Of a stretch of DNA of 64,000 nucleotides, positions 53,749 through 64,000 are shown in pieces. The position numbers were made by a program, and so were the translations under genes. The notes under the pieces are model-generated. The model saw only the letters and a list, made by a program, of their open reading frames with translations. It had not been told where the DNA came from and did not search any database. Positions within the stretch are counted from its first letter, which is position 1, and every line of letters starts with the position of its first letter. This stretch comes from Holacanthus passer (taxonomy: Eukaryota; Chordata; Actinopteri; Pomacanthidae): the NCBI GenBank assembly GCA_025331565.1, contig JAFREQ010000039.1, forward strand, positions 1,302,001-1,366,000, read 5' to 3'.

Positions 53749-55399
53749 AGCAAAGAGTCAAACACTGCTGTTGTTTTGTTTCATCATTTTTGTCTTCATG
53801 AATATCAATTTTAGCCTTGTGAGCCGAAGCAAAAGGGGGATTCATCTGAGCACCTCCTGGTCACCACACACATACAGTAGAAGAGTACATCAGTGTGTAT
53901 TTCTACTTGTAGGAATTCCCATGAGTTTTACATATGCTGACTCATCAAAGAGAGTACCACTCAGCCATAAAAGAAACAGTAGTATAATGTTTCTGTGTCT
54001 CTGGTGACCTGCTGATTTCATAGTGATGTAATAGTTATATAGCTTTGTTCCCAATTGCATAGTTTTTTCCAAGAAATTTTTTAAGAAGTTAAGGGACTTA
54101 TATACTGTTACCAAATCAGTATATCATATTATGCATTGGTTGAGACCTCTGACAGTTCAGTTTTGTGTGTGTACTTTAATTATGTCCTATGACAATTTAT
54201 ATTTTCCTGAAAACCAGGGGTTTGGGTTAGTTAATGATGTTAAATGATTAGACTAAGTGAATACTGTGATCGGTTTTTTTCAGCTCCATGATGCTTTTCC
54301 TCACTAGTTTGTGTTCTGAAATATCCTGTCACAGCTTATTATTACACCCATAATACATAAATAATATGAAGGATTCATTTGGACAAAAGCAACTACCAAA
54401 TGAAGAAAGAAATTGCAGTATCAAAGTGATTGCAGCTGTGAGGAAAGGGTATTTAAGGAAACTTTACTTTCATACTGATTCTCATCATGGTGGTCATTTT
54501 AAGTAAACCTTTGTGTGGCTTGATTTTTTTTGTCCTGCTGTTGGGATATTTGAGGCTGAAGAGACAGTGGGCTGACCTGACTAAATGAAATGAGAGCAGG
54601 AAGCGTGGAGCACCCAGTTTATCAGCACCCTGGAGTCTAACTGTCCCCGGCAGAGCCATCCTTTAACCTCCTTTAATGAAGGTCCCACGACACCATTTCT
54701 CTTATCGGGTAGGCTATTAAAAGTTTTAGCAGAGCTGCTCATTAATTCAATTTAAAATTTAATGCATGAATTTCAACTGACTTTCAGATAATAAATTCAG
54801 AGGACTGGAGGAGGTTAGCCTTGCAGTGATGTCTTGTGGCCCCTGATACCACAAAGGGAGATGAGACTTGCCCCACAACTGTGTTTGTTTAGTGTAACAA
54901 AGTGCATTGACAAGCTCACTGGAGTTTAAAGGAGTACTTGAAGGGAAACACGCTCATTCACTTTCTTACTGAGAGTTACATGAGAAAACCAATATCACTC
55001 TCATGTTTGTGTGTTAACTACAGAGCTGGAGTCAGGACATAGTTAGCCTAGTTTAGGATTAAGATTGGAAGGTAACTGAACAAGTTGTGGCTCATTTCAT
55101 CTGCACACAAACAAATGTACAGGAACTATTTCTTGGCAAACAACAGTTTATCCATCCGCCCAGCACTTCTGTGCAGCATCTGTAGCTACAGTGCAGGTTG
55201 TCAGATATAGTCAGCACAGACTTTGGTCTTTGTACAGGCACGACAATATCAAACCTGGCAACCTCACTGTAACTACAAGACTTCATGAAGCTGCACAGTC
55301 ACTGCATCTGGCTGTTGTACCCTAAGAAATCATTGCATGATGTCTTTTTATACCAGATGGTAACATTAATATGTTATCATGGCTCAACAAAATTATTGC

Positions 55400-55575
55400 A
55401 ATTCAATCTGAGTGGAACATGAATGTCTCAACCAAATTTAATGGCCACCCATCCAATTGATGTTGGGACATTTCGGTCTGGACTAAAGAGGGGGATGGAC
55501 CAGTTGGCCAGCTGGCAGCACCATCTCTAGAACCAAGCTGCTGGCAGGGCCAAAACATTAGTCCCATTGCACCCC
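55400..55575. repeat. fragment of a common teleost repeat
   Basis: It has caaccaaatttaatggccac, ccatccaattgatgttggga and catttcggtctggactaaag, then ccatctctagaaccaagctg. It is related to the piece at 49918-50105, which shares the accaaattt...ccatccaa layout. Confidence 0.6.
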
Positions 55576-56370
55576 TAAAGCTATGAAGGATTGTATCAGT
55601 CTGGCTGCCTCTACTCAAATATATGTGCGTTTCCTCACCTGGCTGGTATTTCACACACACAACCACTCAGAGCATCTACTGGGACACACATGCAGGGAGT
55701 TCTCACTGTCAATCAGTTGAAACCATCAGTCTGTCAAGTCAGAAAAAAGACACAAGAAAGAGATTGCAGTTTTTTCCCCTTATTCAAAAGTGCTCCTGTT
55801 AAACAGTACAAATGAGGTAATATTACTTAAATCATAATATTACTTACATCATGAGGAAAGAGAAAGAAAACAGGGACATGACATGCTTGATGTGGTCTCA
55901 GACATTCAGCTCACTCTCAGCTGTGGAGAGCTGGCAAGATACTGATGCTTTAAGATAGCAGCTGACGAAAAGCAGGATGTTTCTCACCCCAACCCTCTCA
56001 GGAGCAACCAAATCTCATCACCATCTCATTTATTCACAGGACTCAAATTTAGGAAACAATTAATTCAAGACAAGACACTAAATCATTTTACCGATTTGAT
56101 GAAGGAAGGAACTGCTGGGACCCAGTTCCTGTTTTCTTCAAACACACTGTAAGCTTGACTGTCTACAGACAGTTATTATCTATACTCATATAAAGGTGTT
56201 TCTCATGCCAACAGTTTGATTCAATATCATGCTTTATGCTGCAATTAATGTTATTTCAGTCTTGAATGAGAAAAGGGTAGTCTGTCTGTCTCTTGAGGTT
56301 GCTTCTTTTGTCTCATGGTGAATCATGGCTCCATACTGACACCCAGTGGTCTTCTTTTAGGCCTCTGTAG

Positions 56371-56573
56371 ACACTGAAAAATACTGGTTAAAATTGACCC
56401 AGTGTCATTAGTACAGACACAATACTGGGTTAATTTTACCCAGTAGCAATGGGTATAGACCACCCAAACAAAGGGTTGTTTTGATCCAGTAAAGCAACAG
56501 TGATGTAAAAATGACACTGGGTCAAATCAACCCACTGGCACTGGGTACAGTTAAACCAGTATTGCATCAGTGT
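56371..56573. mobile_element. palindromic miniature element built of TGGGT/ACCCA units
   Basis: The left end has ATACTGGTTAAAATTGACCC and AGTGTCATT. The reverse complement of the right side has ATACTGGTTTAACTGTACCC and, further in, GACCCAGTGTCATT. In between, ACTGGGTTAATTTTACCCAG is itself a near palindrome. It resembles a frequent fish non-autonomous element. The boundaries are approximate. Confidence 0.7.
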
Positions 56574-58384
56574 TATATTGATCCCACACTGGGCAAAGGA
56601 GTATTCTATCAGTCTATTTCTGAAATTGAACTTACAGTACAAAACCATAGTTCTGCTGCATTGTTGATGCCATTTCTTTAAAACAAATTCATGTTCTAAG
56701 TATTGAGTTTTCAAAACTCTTCATACAATCAACAAAACATGTCTAAAATGAAATTTCCGCATCAAAAAAACTCAAGAAAGAAAAAAGAACACCATCAGTC
56801 AAATTCACATGAGCATAATTTTGCAACATACAGACAGCAGCTGTCAGTGAACACCAGACAACCACTCAGAGCATCTAGTGGGAAGAGGTCAAAGGTCATT
56901 AAGCAGGAGTCAGTGGATGACTCCTGGAGAACATTCAGATCTGACACCAGAGACCATCTTTGAACAGAGACAGTTACTGTTTTACATATATGGCTATATG
57001 TTATCATGTAATGAAAATTGAACCATTTGCGTGACAACTTCCCACTGATGAAGACCATGTGATGCAATTCAAGGTTTCAAAGCTTGTAAGTGGACCTTAA
57101 GTAAAGATTGTCTGACCAAACTATTCTAAGCAAAAATTTCTGTGTTAGCTTTTTCTAAAGCTTTCAACCACATCTCTAGGTCCCCCTCAGAGGATGCTGT
57201 TTGCCCAGTTGTCATGGAGATTTCAGTACAGAGTGAGTTGACCTGGTGCTTGACCCTTTGTTGTCTACTATCAGACATACTGTAAACTATTTCCAAGGTC
57301 AAAAATACACTTTAATTTGAGTGAAGATTATTCTGTCAAAGATCCAAGCTGTAAAAAAAACTTTCCTTTAAGCTTGGGGCAAATCTTGTAATTAGTATGA
57401 GATGTAGATCCCATGTGAGGTTCTAGGTTATAGTGAAAAAACAAGTTATTTTGCTTTAGTGATGCAGTGTGCTTCTTAGTCTGGCAAAAATATGGCAATG
57501 AAATCAGTTTAAGGAAAGGAGGACATGGGGAAACAAAACATTTTAACGGAAATGGAATTTAACTTCTGTTTCGAAACCACCTACCTCCCCCACCTCTCAC
57601 ATGTTTACACATGGCCATGACAGAGGTAGGTAGGACGACAGTGGCGTGACACTGGGTGCTTTCTCCCAGAGGGCCGAGCGCAGCCTCCTCACATATAGAA
57701 CCATAATGGAGATTGTCTGGAGAGGATTAATTGAAGCCATCAATCACCGGCTGCAGACCTTCCCTCATGGACATTACACAGCTAGTGGTAAAATGCACAC
57801 AGTTTATTACCAAATCTAAACTATTCCTCCAGCAACACATCCCCTTAGAGTACAGGGTCGCCATTTCCTGATGTACTGATTTGGAATAAATGAGGCTGTG
57901 GGTTTTTTTTAATCCCATATGAGTTTTTATAATTGGTAAATTTAGAACTATATTTAGAACACATTAAGGTGGAGAAGGACTCAACAGTCATTGGAACATG
58001 CTGCACTGTGTTTTGACATTTTATGGATAGCTTTCAATGAGCAGAGGCTGCTGTTCTTTTTACTGCCATGATTTTGAGACCTGGGTCATAGCGTGAGGTA
58101 AAACACATCAGCATACAGTTGGCATGTGGACAGAGCTGTGTATTTGATGTTTGTGTGTAAAGCTATGATGCAAAAATATCATTTTAGAAGAATTGAAATA
58201 GTTTTGAATAAAGTGTTTGCTTTTGCAAGAGATGTAAGATATTTTGTATTTTGTGTATATGTTTTTGGCTTTGTGTGTAAAACTTTGTCAGAGGGCCCCA
58301 GTCACCTGTTTCCACTTCCCCTTCTCAGCTCTGCATTATTTAACCAGCCCTTTTCCACTCACTCATTCCCCAGCCTCATCTGCT

Positions 58385-58760
58385 GCCTCCTGTCAGTCAC
58401 GAAGTTTGTGATCCACTGACAGGTGGAGGCTGAAATTCCAACCTAAAGTTCACAAACAAAAATCTGGCATTGGGCCCTGTGGAATCGAGGTGTTGCAGGA
58501 TGTAGTGCATCAGCCACTGACCTGTTTGCCTGGTATGCAAACTGCAGGGGGTCCAGTAGGGGGCCTGTGATGTCCTTCAGGGGAGCCACACTAGTCTCTC
58601 AAAGGTTTCATGACCACAGACGTCAGGTCAATGGGCTTGTAGTCATTGGATCCTGTGATAGAGGGTTTCTTGGGGGAGCATTTGAATCAGGAGGGGACCT
58701 CAGTGATGTCCTGAAGACTGACACTGTCTGTGTTGAAATTGCTACTATCGCAGTTTAACC
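58385..58760 (-). mobile_element. antisense LINE reverse-transcriptase relic
   Basis: On minus the translation reads S-P-K-K-P-S-I-T-G-S-N-D-Y-K-P-I-D-L-T-S, then V-V-M-K, D-P-L-Q-F-A-Y-Q-A-N-R-S-V-A-D-A-L and L-S-V-D-H-K. The first run is the P-K-K-P...N-D-Y-R-P-V-A-L-T-S block at the start of the L2-type RT domain. Frameshifts interrupt it and the catalytic DD is not present. Confidence 0.85.
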
Positions 58761-59810
58761 AGCCATCTGGCACATTCTCCCTCTGGCTTTCCTGCAAATG
58801 CAATAGAATTGCTGCCACTGTAACTAAAATCTCTGTAAAACTTTCCTCTTGACAAGTGAGTTACTGAATGTTCAGAAGTTCCTAACTGATGAATATAATC
58901 AGAGAGGGAGCAACAGTGCCATCTAGCAGTAAACAGACTGTTTTAGGGCACTTGCTGAAATGACTGATGGTGTCATATTTCTGGGAAGGACAGTCTTTCA
59001 AATGCAAATATTACATTCAAATGACATTTTTTTACCATTCATTGTCAAGATTTTAAAATAATTTCTGACTGCAATATCTCCACATAGCAAATACAGTATG
59101 GTTAAGGTTAGGGAAGGATCATGGTTATGGCAAAATGTTAAATGGTTAGGTTGGGATACAATCGAACAACAATCTCTGGACGTAGTTTGTGATGCACAGG
59201 CAAAAGTAAAATTCAATATAACACTTGTTCAATGATAAAAATCTTATAAAAGATCTAAAATATTTAAAAGATGTCAGTGATGGACAGTGGTCCCAGCCTA
59301 TATTAATCCATGTCTTTCTTCATCTAAGTTCCTCCAGAGCAACAAAGGACATTATGTGCTCACAGGCTGAATAGTGATTCTCTGGGACCAGTAAAGATGG
59401 CTGTTTTTTATTAATTCTATTAATTGATTAATTTAATTAGCTGTATTTACTCATCTCTGTGGGTTTGCTTTATTTCTAATATTCAAATAATTATATCACA
59501 TGACCAATGTTAAAATACTATTCTGTCAGATTCTTAATTACCATTTCCAATGTCCACTTCTTTTCCCCCTTTGCTAGAAGTGTTCATGCAACAAAAATGG
59601 TAAGAAGTAACCAAAATAGGTAGTTGAGCTCAAAACTCCACACACTGCTCAGTCAGTGATGTCATGATGCTGTACTGGTCTAAACACATGTCCTCTAACA
59701 GCAAGGACACCTGTTCAAATCCAACCTGGCACCAATGTGCATGCTGCAGTTAGTATCATATGCACACGATTTCCATTTTGCCAAATGTTTGATCAAGCTT
59801 CACCTAAGTG

Positions 59811-60812
59811 CACTGCTCAAAAAAATAACACTTAAACAACACAATGTAACTCCAAGTCAATCACACTTCTGTGAAATCGACCTGTCCAGTTAGGAAGCAA
59901 CACTCATTGTGAATCAATTTCACCTGCTGTCGTGCAAATGGAACAGACAACAGGTGGAAATGAGAGGCCATTAGCAAGACAACCCCTATAAAGCAGTGGT
60001 TCTGCAGGTGGTGACCACAGACCATTTCTCTCTTCTCATCCTTTCTGGCAGATTGTTTGGTCACTTTTGCATTTTGTCAGTGCTCTCACCCCTAGAGGTA
60101 GCATGAGGTGGTGTCTACAACAACTAAGATTTGGCAACAACACAGCAGCAGGACCGCTACTTGCTCCTTTGTGCAAGGAGGAACAGGAGGAGCACTGCCA
60201 GAGCCCTGCAAAATGACCTCCAGCAGGTCATCCACTAATGTGCATGTTTCTGCTCAAACTGTCAGAAACAGACTCCATGAGGGTAGTATGAGGGCCCGAC
60301 ATCCACAAGTGGGGCCTGTGCTTACAGCCCAACACCGTGCAGGGTGATTGGCATTTGCCAGAGAATACCAAGATTGACAGATTCGCCATTGGTGCCCTGT
60401 GCTCTTCACAGATGAGAGCAGGTTCACACTGAGCACGTGTGACAGACATGACAGAGTCTGGAGACGCCGTGGAGAATGTTCTGCCTCATCAGGAGCATGC
60501 CCAGGCATTGTAGGGAGGTCATACAGGCACATGGAGGCCACACACACTACTGAGCCTCATTTTGACTTGTCTTGAGGAATTTCCACTGAGGTTGGATCAG
60601 CCTGAGATGTGATTTTCCACTTTTATTTTGAGTATGATTCCAAATCCAGACCTCCATGTGATAATAATTTTGATTTACATTGATCATTTTTATGTTATTT
60701 TGTTCTCAATGCATTCCACTATGTAATGAATAAAGATTTTCAACTGGAAAATTTCATTCATTGAGATCTAGGATGTGTTATTTTAGTGTTCCCTTCATTT
60801 TTTTGAGCAGTG
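59811..60812 (+). mobile_element. decayed Tc1-like transposon with two internal deletions
   Basis: The termini are inverted: left CACTGCTCAAAAAAATAA, right AATTTTTTTGAGCAGTG-like (60795-60812), followed by TA. The element is about 1.0 kb; relatives are about 1.5-1.6 kb. Transposase pieces on plus: a start codon region near 60102, then N-V-H-V-S-A-Q-T-V-R-N-R-L-H-E-G (about 60238-60285), V-L-T-A-Q-H-R-A-G, the V-L-F-T-D-E-S-R-F-T-L-S-T region with the first catalytic Asp (about 60405-60412), and the C-terminal R-S-Y-R-H piece. The middle of the N-terminal DNA-binding domain and the segment holding the other two catalytic acids are missing, and there are frameshifts. The left end also lacks about six bases next to the terminal repeat. 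Confidence 0.9.
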
Positions 60813-61298
60813 TATTTGACAATACATCTAAAACCAGCAGTATGATCTATGATTTTGTTGATCTATGAATTTGATCACCAACATTTTAACTGTTGACAAC
60901 AATGTAGCAAATCATGCATGTGCTGTTTTCAAGTGTTTGTTGAGGTCATATTACCTTTTGTGACCTTGTAAAAGGTTCTTTTTATTAATATTTTTCTTTC
61001 CTAAAATGCAGCAAAAAGACGCACCTAAAACTGGCAAGTGGATTTCGAATTCTGCCCACTATTCAGGCACATATAATGACATTCCTTAAATCAGTGACCT
61101 CAAGGTCACACTGTAATTATCAAGTTTACATTTTCACAATTATCTTGAAAACTGCTTGGCCTAGAGTCAAAATGCTTTCACCATTTTAATCTCCCAAGTC
61201 ATCTGCATCTGTAAAAATGCCACTATTATTGCCGCTTGCACCTGTTGTATTTGTTTTTGTTGTTGACCAACACACAGACTGCAGAGTTCATGATCTCA

Positions 61299-61299
61299 A

Positions 61300-61339
<40 letters not shown>
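61299..61339. repeat. (CA)n-(GA)n microsatellite
   Basis: CA repeats (61299-61316) switch to GA repeats (61317-61339). Confidence 0.95.
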
Positions 61340-64000
61340 ACACAGCCCTTCACCTCAAGGAGGAATCAATACTGAAGGTAAACAACATCTGACAATTTCT
61401 CTCTCTCTCCTTGAGTTTCATCACGCGCTGCTGTACTGATATCTCAGCTCAGTTCAGCTCACAAAACACAAGTTGGTCTTAAAACAGTACTCAGTAACAG
61501 TATATTTACATTTAAACAGGTTTTGCTTCCTGTAATCATTCCTCCTGTTTGACATGGGATGTGAAAGACCAGCTGCTAACAGGACTGCAATGTAAAAATA
61601 CATTGCAAACTTTGTCTGAAGTTAATATGAAGCTTCAGCTAAAGCTAACAAGCTAGGCTGTATGCTACTCTTCATTGCTAGCTGGCTAGCCCTGTGGTAC
61701 CTGCCCACTTCGGTACAGGTTCAGTTTGGAGGTTGAGGAAGTTTGAGTCTGAGTTTAAGACTTCTTGGACAGTCTGTTAATACAGTTAACCACACAGCAA
61801 ACATATTATAAGCTTATTATGTGTCTAATATTTGCATGAAAATTCTCCAAAAGGCACAAATGTCACAAACACAGCAGAGAGATGAAGCTCAGTAGCTCCA
61901 GTTAGCTGAGATTTCGCCTAGAAGACATCCAGCGGCTAGCTGTTACTCAAAGTAGCTACATCCTTAGTTATGCATCTTTCTTGTCAAGAATATAGTGATC
62001 TAGTAGTGCTACATGGCGCTACGTGCAGCCCACTATAGCTTCCCATCCAGCCCTCAGAATATTAATGAATTCAGAAAATCTGCTCATCTAACCTTATTAG
62101 AAGAGGAACAGTGATCCTTAGAGGGACCATGAATTAGACTGCCAACCTCCGACAGCAAGACAAAAAGTCTGTAATTCATAGTTCACCCATTCTATAGAAT
62201 CAGATTATTTTTGTATTATTATTTGCATTGTTATAATCCACCTCCATCCTTTCTGCTCCGTGGACCCACCATCAAACCGTCCACCTCCCAGGCTGCCTAT
62301 TCCCTGGAGACGGCAGCCCACTGGCTGGAGGGCTGGCGGTAACCCAACTCTTGGGTTGTCTGAGAATCAACCAGATGTCTGAGAATCACTAAGCTTGGCT
62401 ATTAGATGCAAGAGGCATCACTTGATTATATTTTCAATGGCCAGCTGCTGTATTGAATCTTGAACTTTTTGTTTGCGGAGGAGAGGAGTTTTCAGTTGCG
62501 AAGGACTGGTTTATTGATAGTTGAACTGTGGGGGTTTTTATTGAGCACTAGACTGCCTCCTTGGCACTTTCAGTTCAGTATGTAGTTATTATGGATTTTC
62601 CATGCTTTTCAGTAGTCTGTTCACACTCATATAGGCTAATAAAAAGAACATTTTTGTAAGAAAGTGAAAAAAGCAATAATATGCTAATTAGGTATAAATA
62701 CATTTATTTTTTAATTTGGAAGTTTGGCCCCTGTAGTGTCTACAAAGTTGTTGTAGTTGAGGACCCCTGGTGTATAATGTAAACTTCTCTTCAGGTCAGA
62801 AATGCTAAAGAAATACTGAGGACATGAGCTTTGCTGTCCTCCCCTCTCCTACCCTCATCTTCCCCCACCAAACCCTCTCATTAGAAAGTGTTAATAAAAT
62901 AAGAAGAAATCACACACAGCAAATAATTTCATACACAACCGAGTGATCACTACTTTGGACTTAAAGGGAACCATGTTTTGGAGGGTTTGCTGGATCGACA
63001 TTCAGGCTTCACCTTCACCTTCAGGCTTCATGATTGCTGCCTGCTCATACCACCTCAGCTCCACGCTTTGTCCCCTTTGCAGGCAAACCAATACTTTAAA
63101 TATCAGTTCAATAATCTATAGATGATGTCACCAACATCCATGGCTTTCTATGTCTATGGATAAAACAAGCAGAAAAGAAAAAGCAAACTTGAGTATTTGT
63201 AATTTATGATTTGAAATGAAGGCTTTTAGGGGGGAAATATCTGAAACAATTAATTGCAGCATTATTGCTTATTGATGCTCATCAAGTAAATAAAAGTTAA
63301 TCAAATTTCTTTGTGACTTAAGTGTTGCAGTATTCAGGCTCTGTCTGTAGCCTCAGAAACAAAGCAGTATTTACACCTAATGCAGGTAAACCTGCAGGAT
63401 GTGACACCTTTATATTTTAGCACTGCACAAGTCCATGAAGTGAGTAACCCCTACATCTGTCCTGTGCAGAAATCGGCTCATCAGCAGCTTCATGCTAGCT
63501 TTATTCAATGATGCAATCGCTCGTTGTTTTCGAATGATACACATCATTTTTCTCCAAAGACTCCAGCTCAGATCCACTTGGGTCCTGTTGGCTTCTGCTT
63601 TTGGCAGTTGAGTGAGTGCTGCAAGTGAATCAGCATATGTGGATTGATGACAAAGTCCTATTTCACCGTGAAAGAGCACAGAGGAGTCTGACTGTTGTCA
63701 CTCTGTCTCTAGTTACATCCAAGCACTGCCAACTAAACAAAGAGGACATGTTGAATATTGATGTACTGTCAGCTTTTTGCAGCTTTTAATATGATTCTAA
63801 CACATAATACTTTTGGAATGCATTACTTCAGTTTGTGCTTATCCTACATGGTATTTTTCATTTTTAACTGAAAAGGCAGAGTTTATGTGTCGGCATAATA
63901 CATGTAAAATGGAGAAACATCCAAAAAATGCAGTGCAATGATTTACACATGTGTTAAAAAGAAGCATCAAAAGCTAGAATCTATATGGCTTCACATGCTT

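Larger units (their letters stand above)
50806..53770 (+). other. large1: large1 3' UTR and probable transcript end region
   Basis: Non-coding sequence after the TAG. It contains a 65-base (GT)n tract (51174-51238), a first AATAAA at 51589 and a second AATAAA at 53743 followed by a TGTTTTGTTT-rich stretch. If the second site is used, the 3' UTR would be about 2.9 kb and would include the palindromic element at 52954-53317 and the pyrimidine and GT repeats at 53447-53645. The choice of site is inferred; no transcript evidence is available here. Confidence 0.6.
53771..64000. other. downstream flank without a recognised gene
   Basis: About 10 kb. Recognised content: repeat (55400-55575), palindromic element (56371-56573), antisense LINE relic (58385-58760), Tc1 relic (59811-60812) and CA/GA microsatellite (61299-61339). 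In the stretches 53771-55399, 55576-56370, 56574-58384, 58761-59810, 60813-61298 and 61340-64000 I see no conserved domain, tRNA or promoter signature. In human, LARGE1's 3' side faces SYN3; no synapsin exon is seen here. Confidence 0.6.

Noticed and set aside
1..64000. CRISPR array, operon, phage or bacterial defence system
   Set aside because: The sequence is clearly vertebrate nuclear DNA; no regularly spaced direct repeats or prokaryotic genes were seen.

Overview
The window is vertebrate nuclear DNA, almost certainly from a ray-finned (teleost) fish. It is a long, intron-rich locus with GT-AG introns, low coding density, many (CA)n and (TC)n microsatellites, and a repeat load typical of teleosts: Tc1-like transposons, hAT-like miniature elements, L2-type LINEs ending in TATCTT repeats, and tRNA-derived SINEs. 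No prokaryotic or viral gene organisation is visible.

One protein-coding gene is supported: the fish orthologue of LARGE1 (large1), the Golgi bifunctional xylosyl/glucuronyl-transferase that builds matriglycan on alpha-dystroglycan. Thirteen consecutive plus-strand exons between 1160 and 50805 join in frame and give residues 38 to 756 plus the stop. The numbering agrees with human LARGE1 as I recall it: the two DxD motifs fall at D242/D244 and D563/D565, and the last exon ends at residue 756. The missing first ~37 residues (cytoplasmic tail and membrane anchor) must lie upstream of base 1. A 3' UTR follows, with a long (GT)n tract and two candidate poly(A) signals (51589 and 53743).

Layout: 1-1159 partial upstream intron; 1160-13163 exons 1-3, whose introns hold a Tc1 deletion derivative (4046-4524), an unexplained inverted repeat (6295-6892), a possible hAT relic and an L2 copy (10838-12250); 13401-33311 exons 4 and 5, separated by a 19.6-kb intron that holds a SINE, a second L2 copy, other degenerate repeats and a YADD-bearing LINE relic; 35360-50805 exons 6-13, whose introns hold long microsatellites, a tRNA-Lys-headed SINE, a hAT miniature element with a perfect 8-bp target duplication and another SINE; 50806-64000 the 3' UTR and downstream flank, with two palindromic miniature elements, an antisense LINE relic and a decayed Tc1 copy. 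No second gene is recognisable in the last 10 kb.

I found no convincing undescribed biological system. The most interesting signals concern splicing. Exon 6 (113 nt) sits between a (TG)n tract ending within about 10 nt of its acceptor and a complementary (CA)n tract starting 3-4 nt into its donor intron. Exon 7 is preceded by a 60-nt (TC)n tract. Family and repeat names come from recall of established families; no database search was run.
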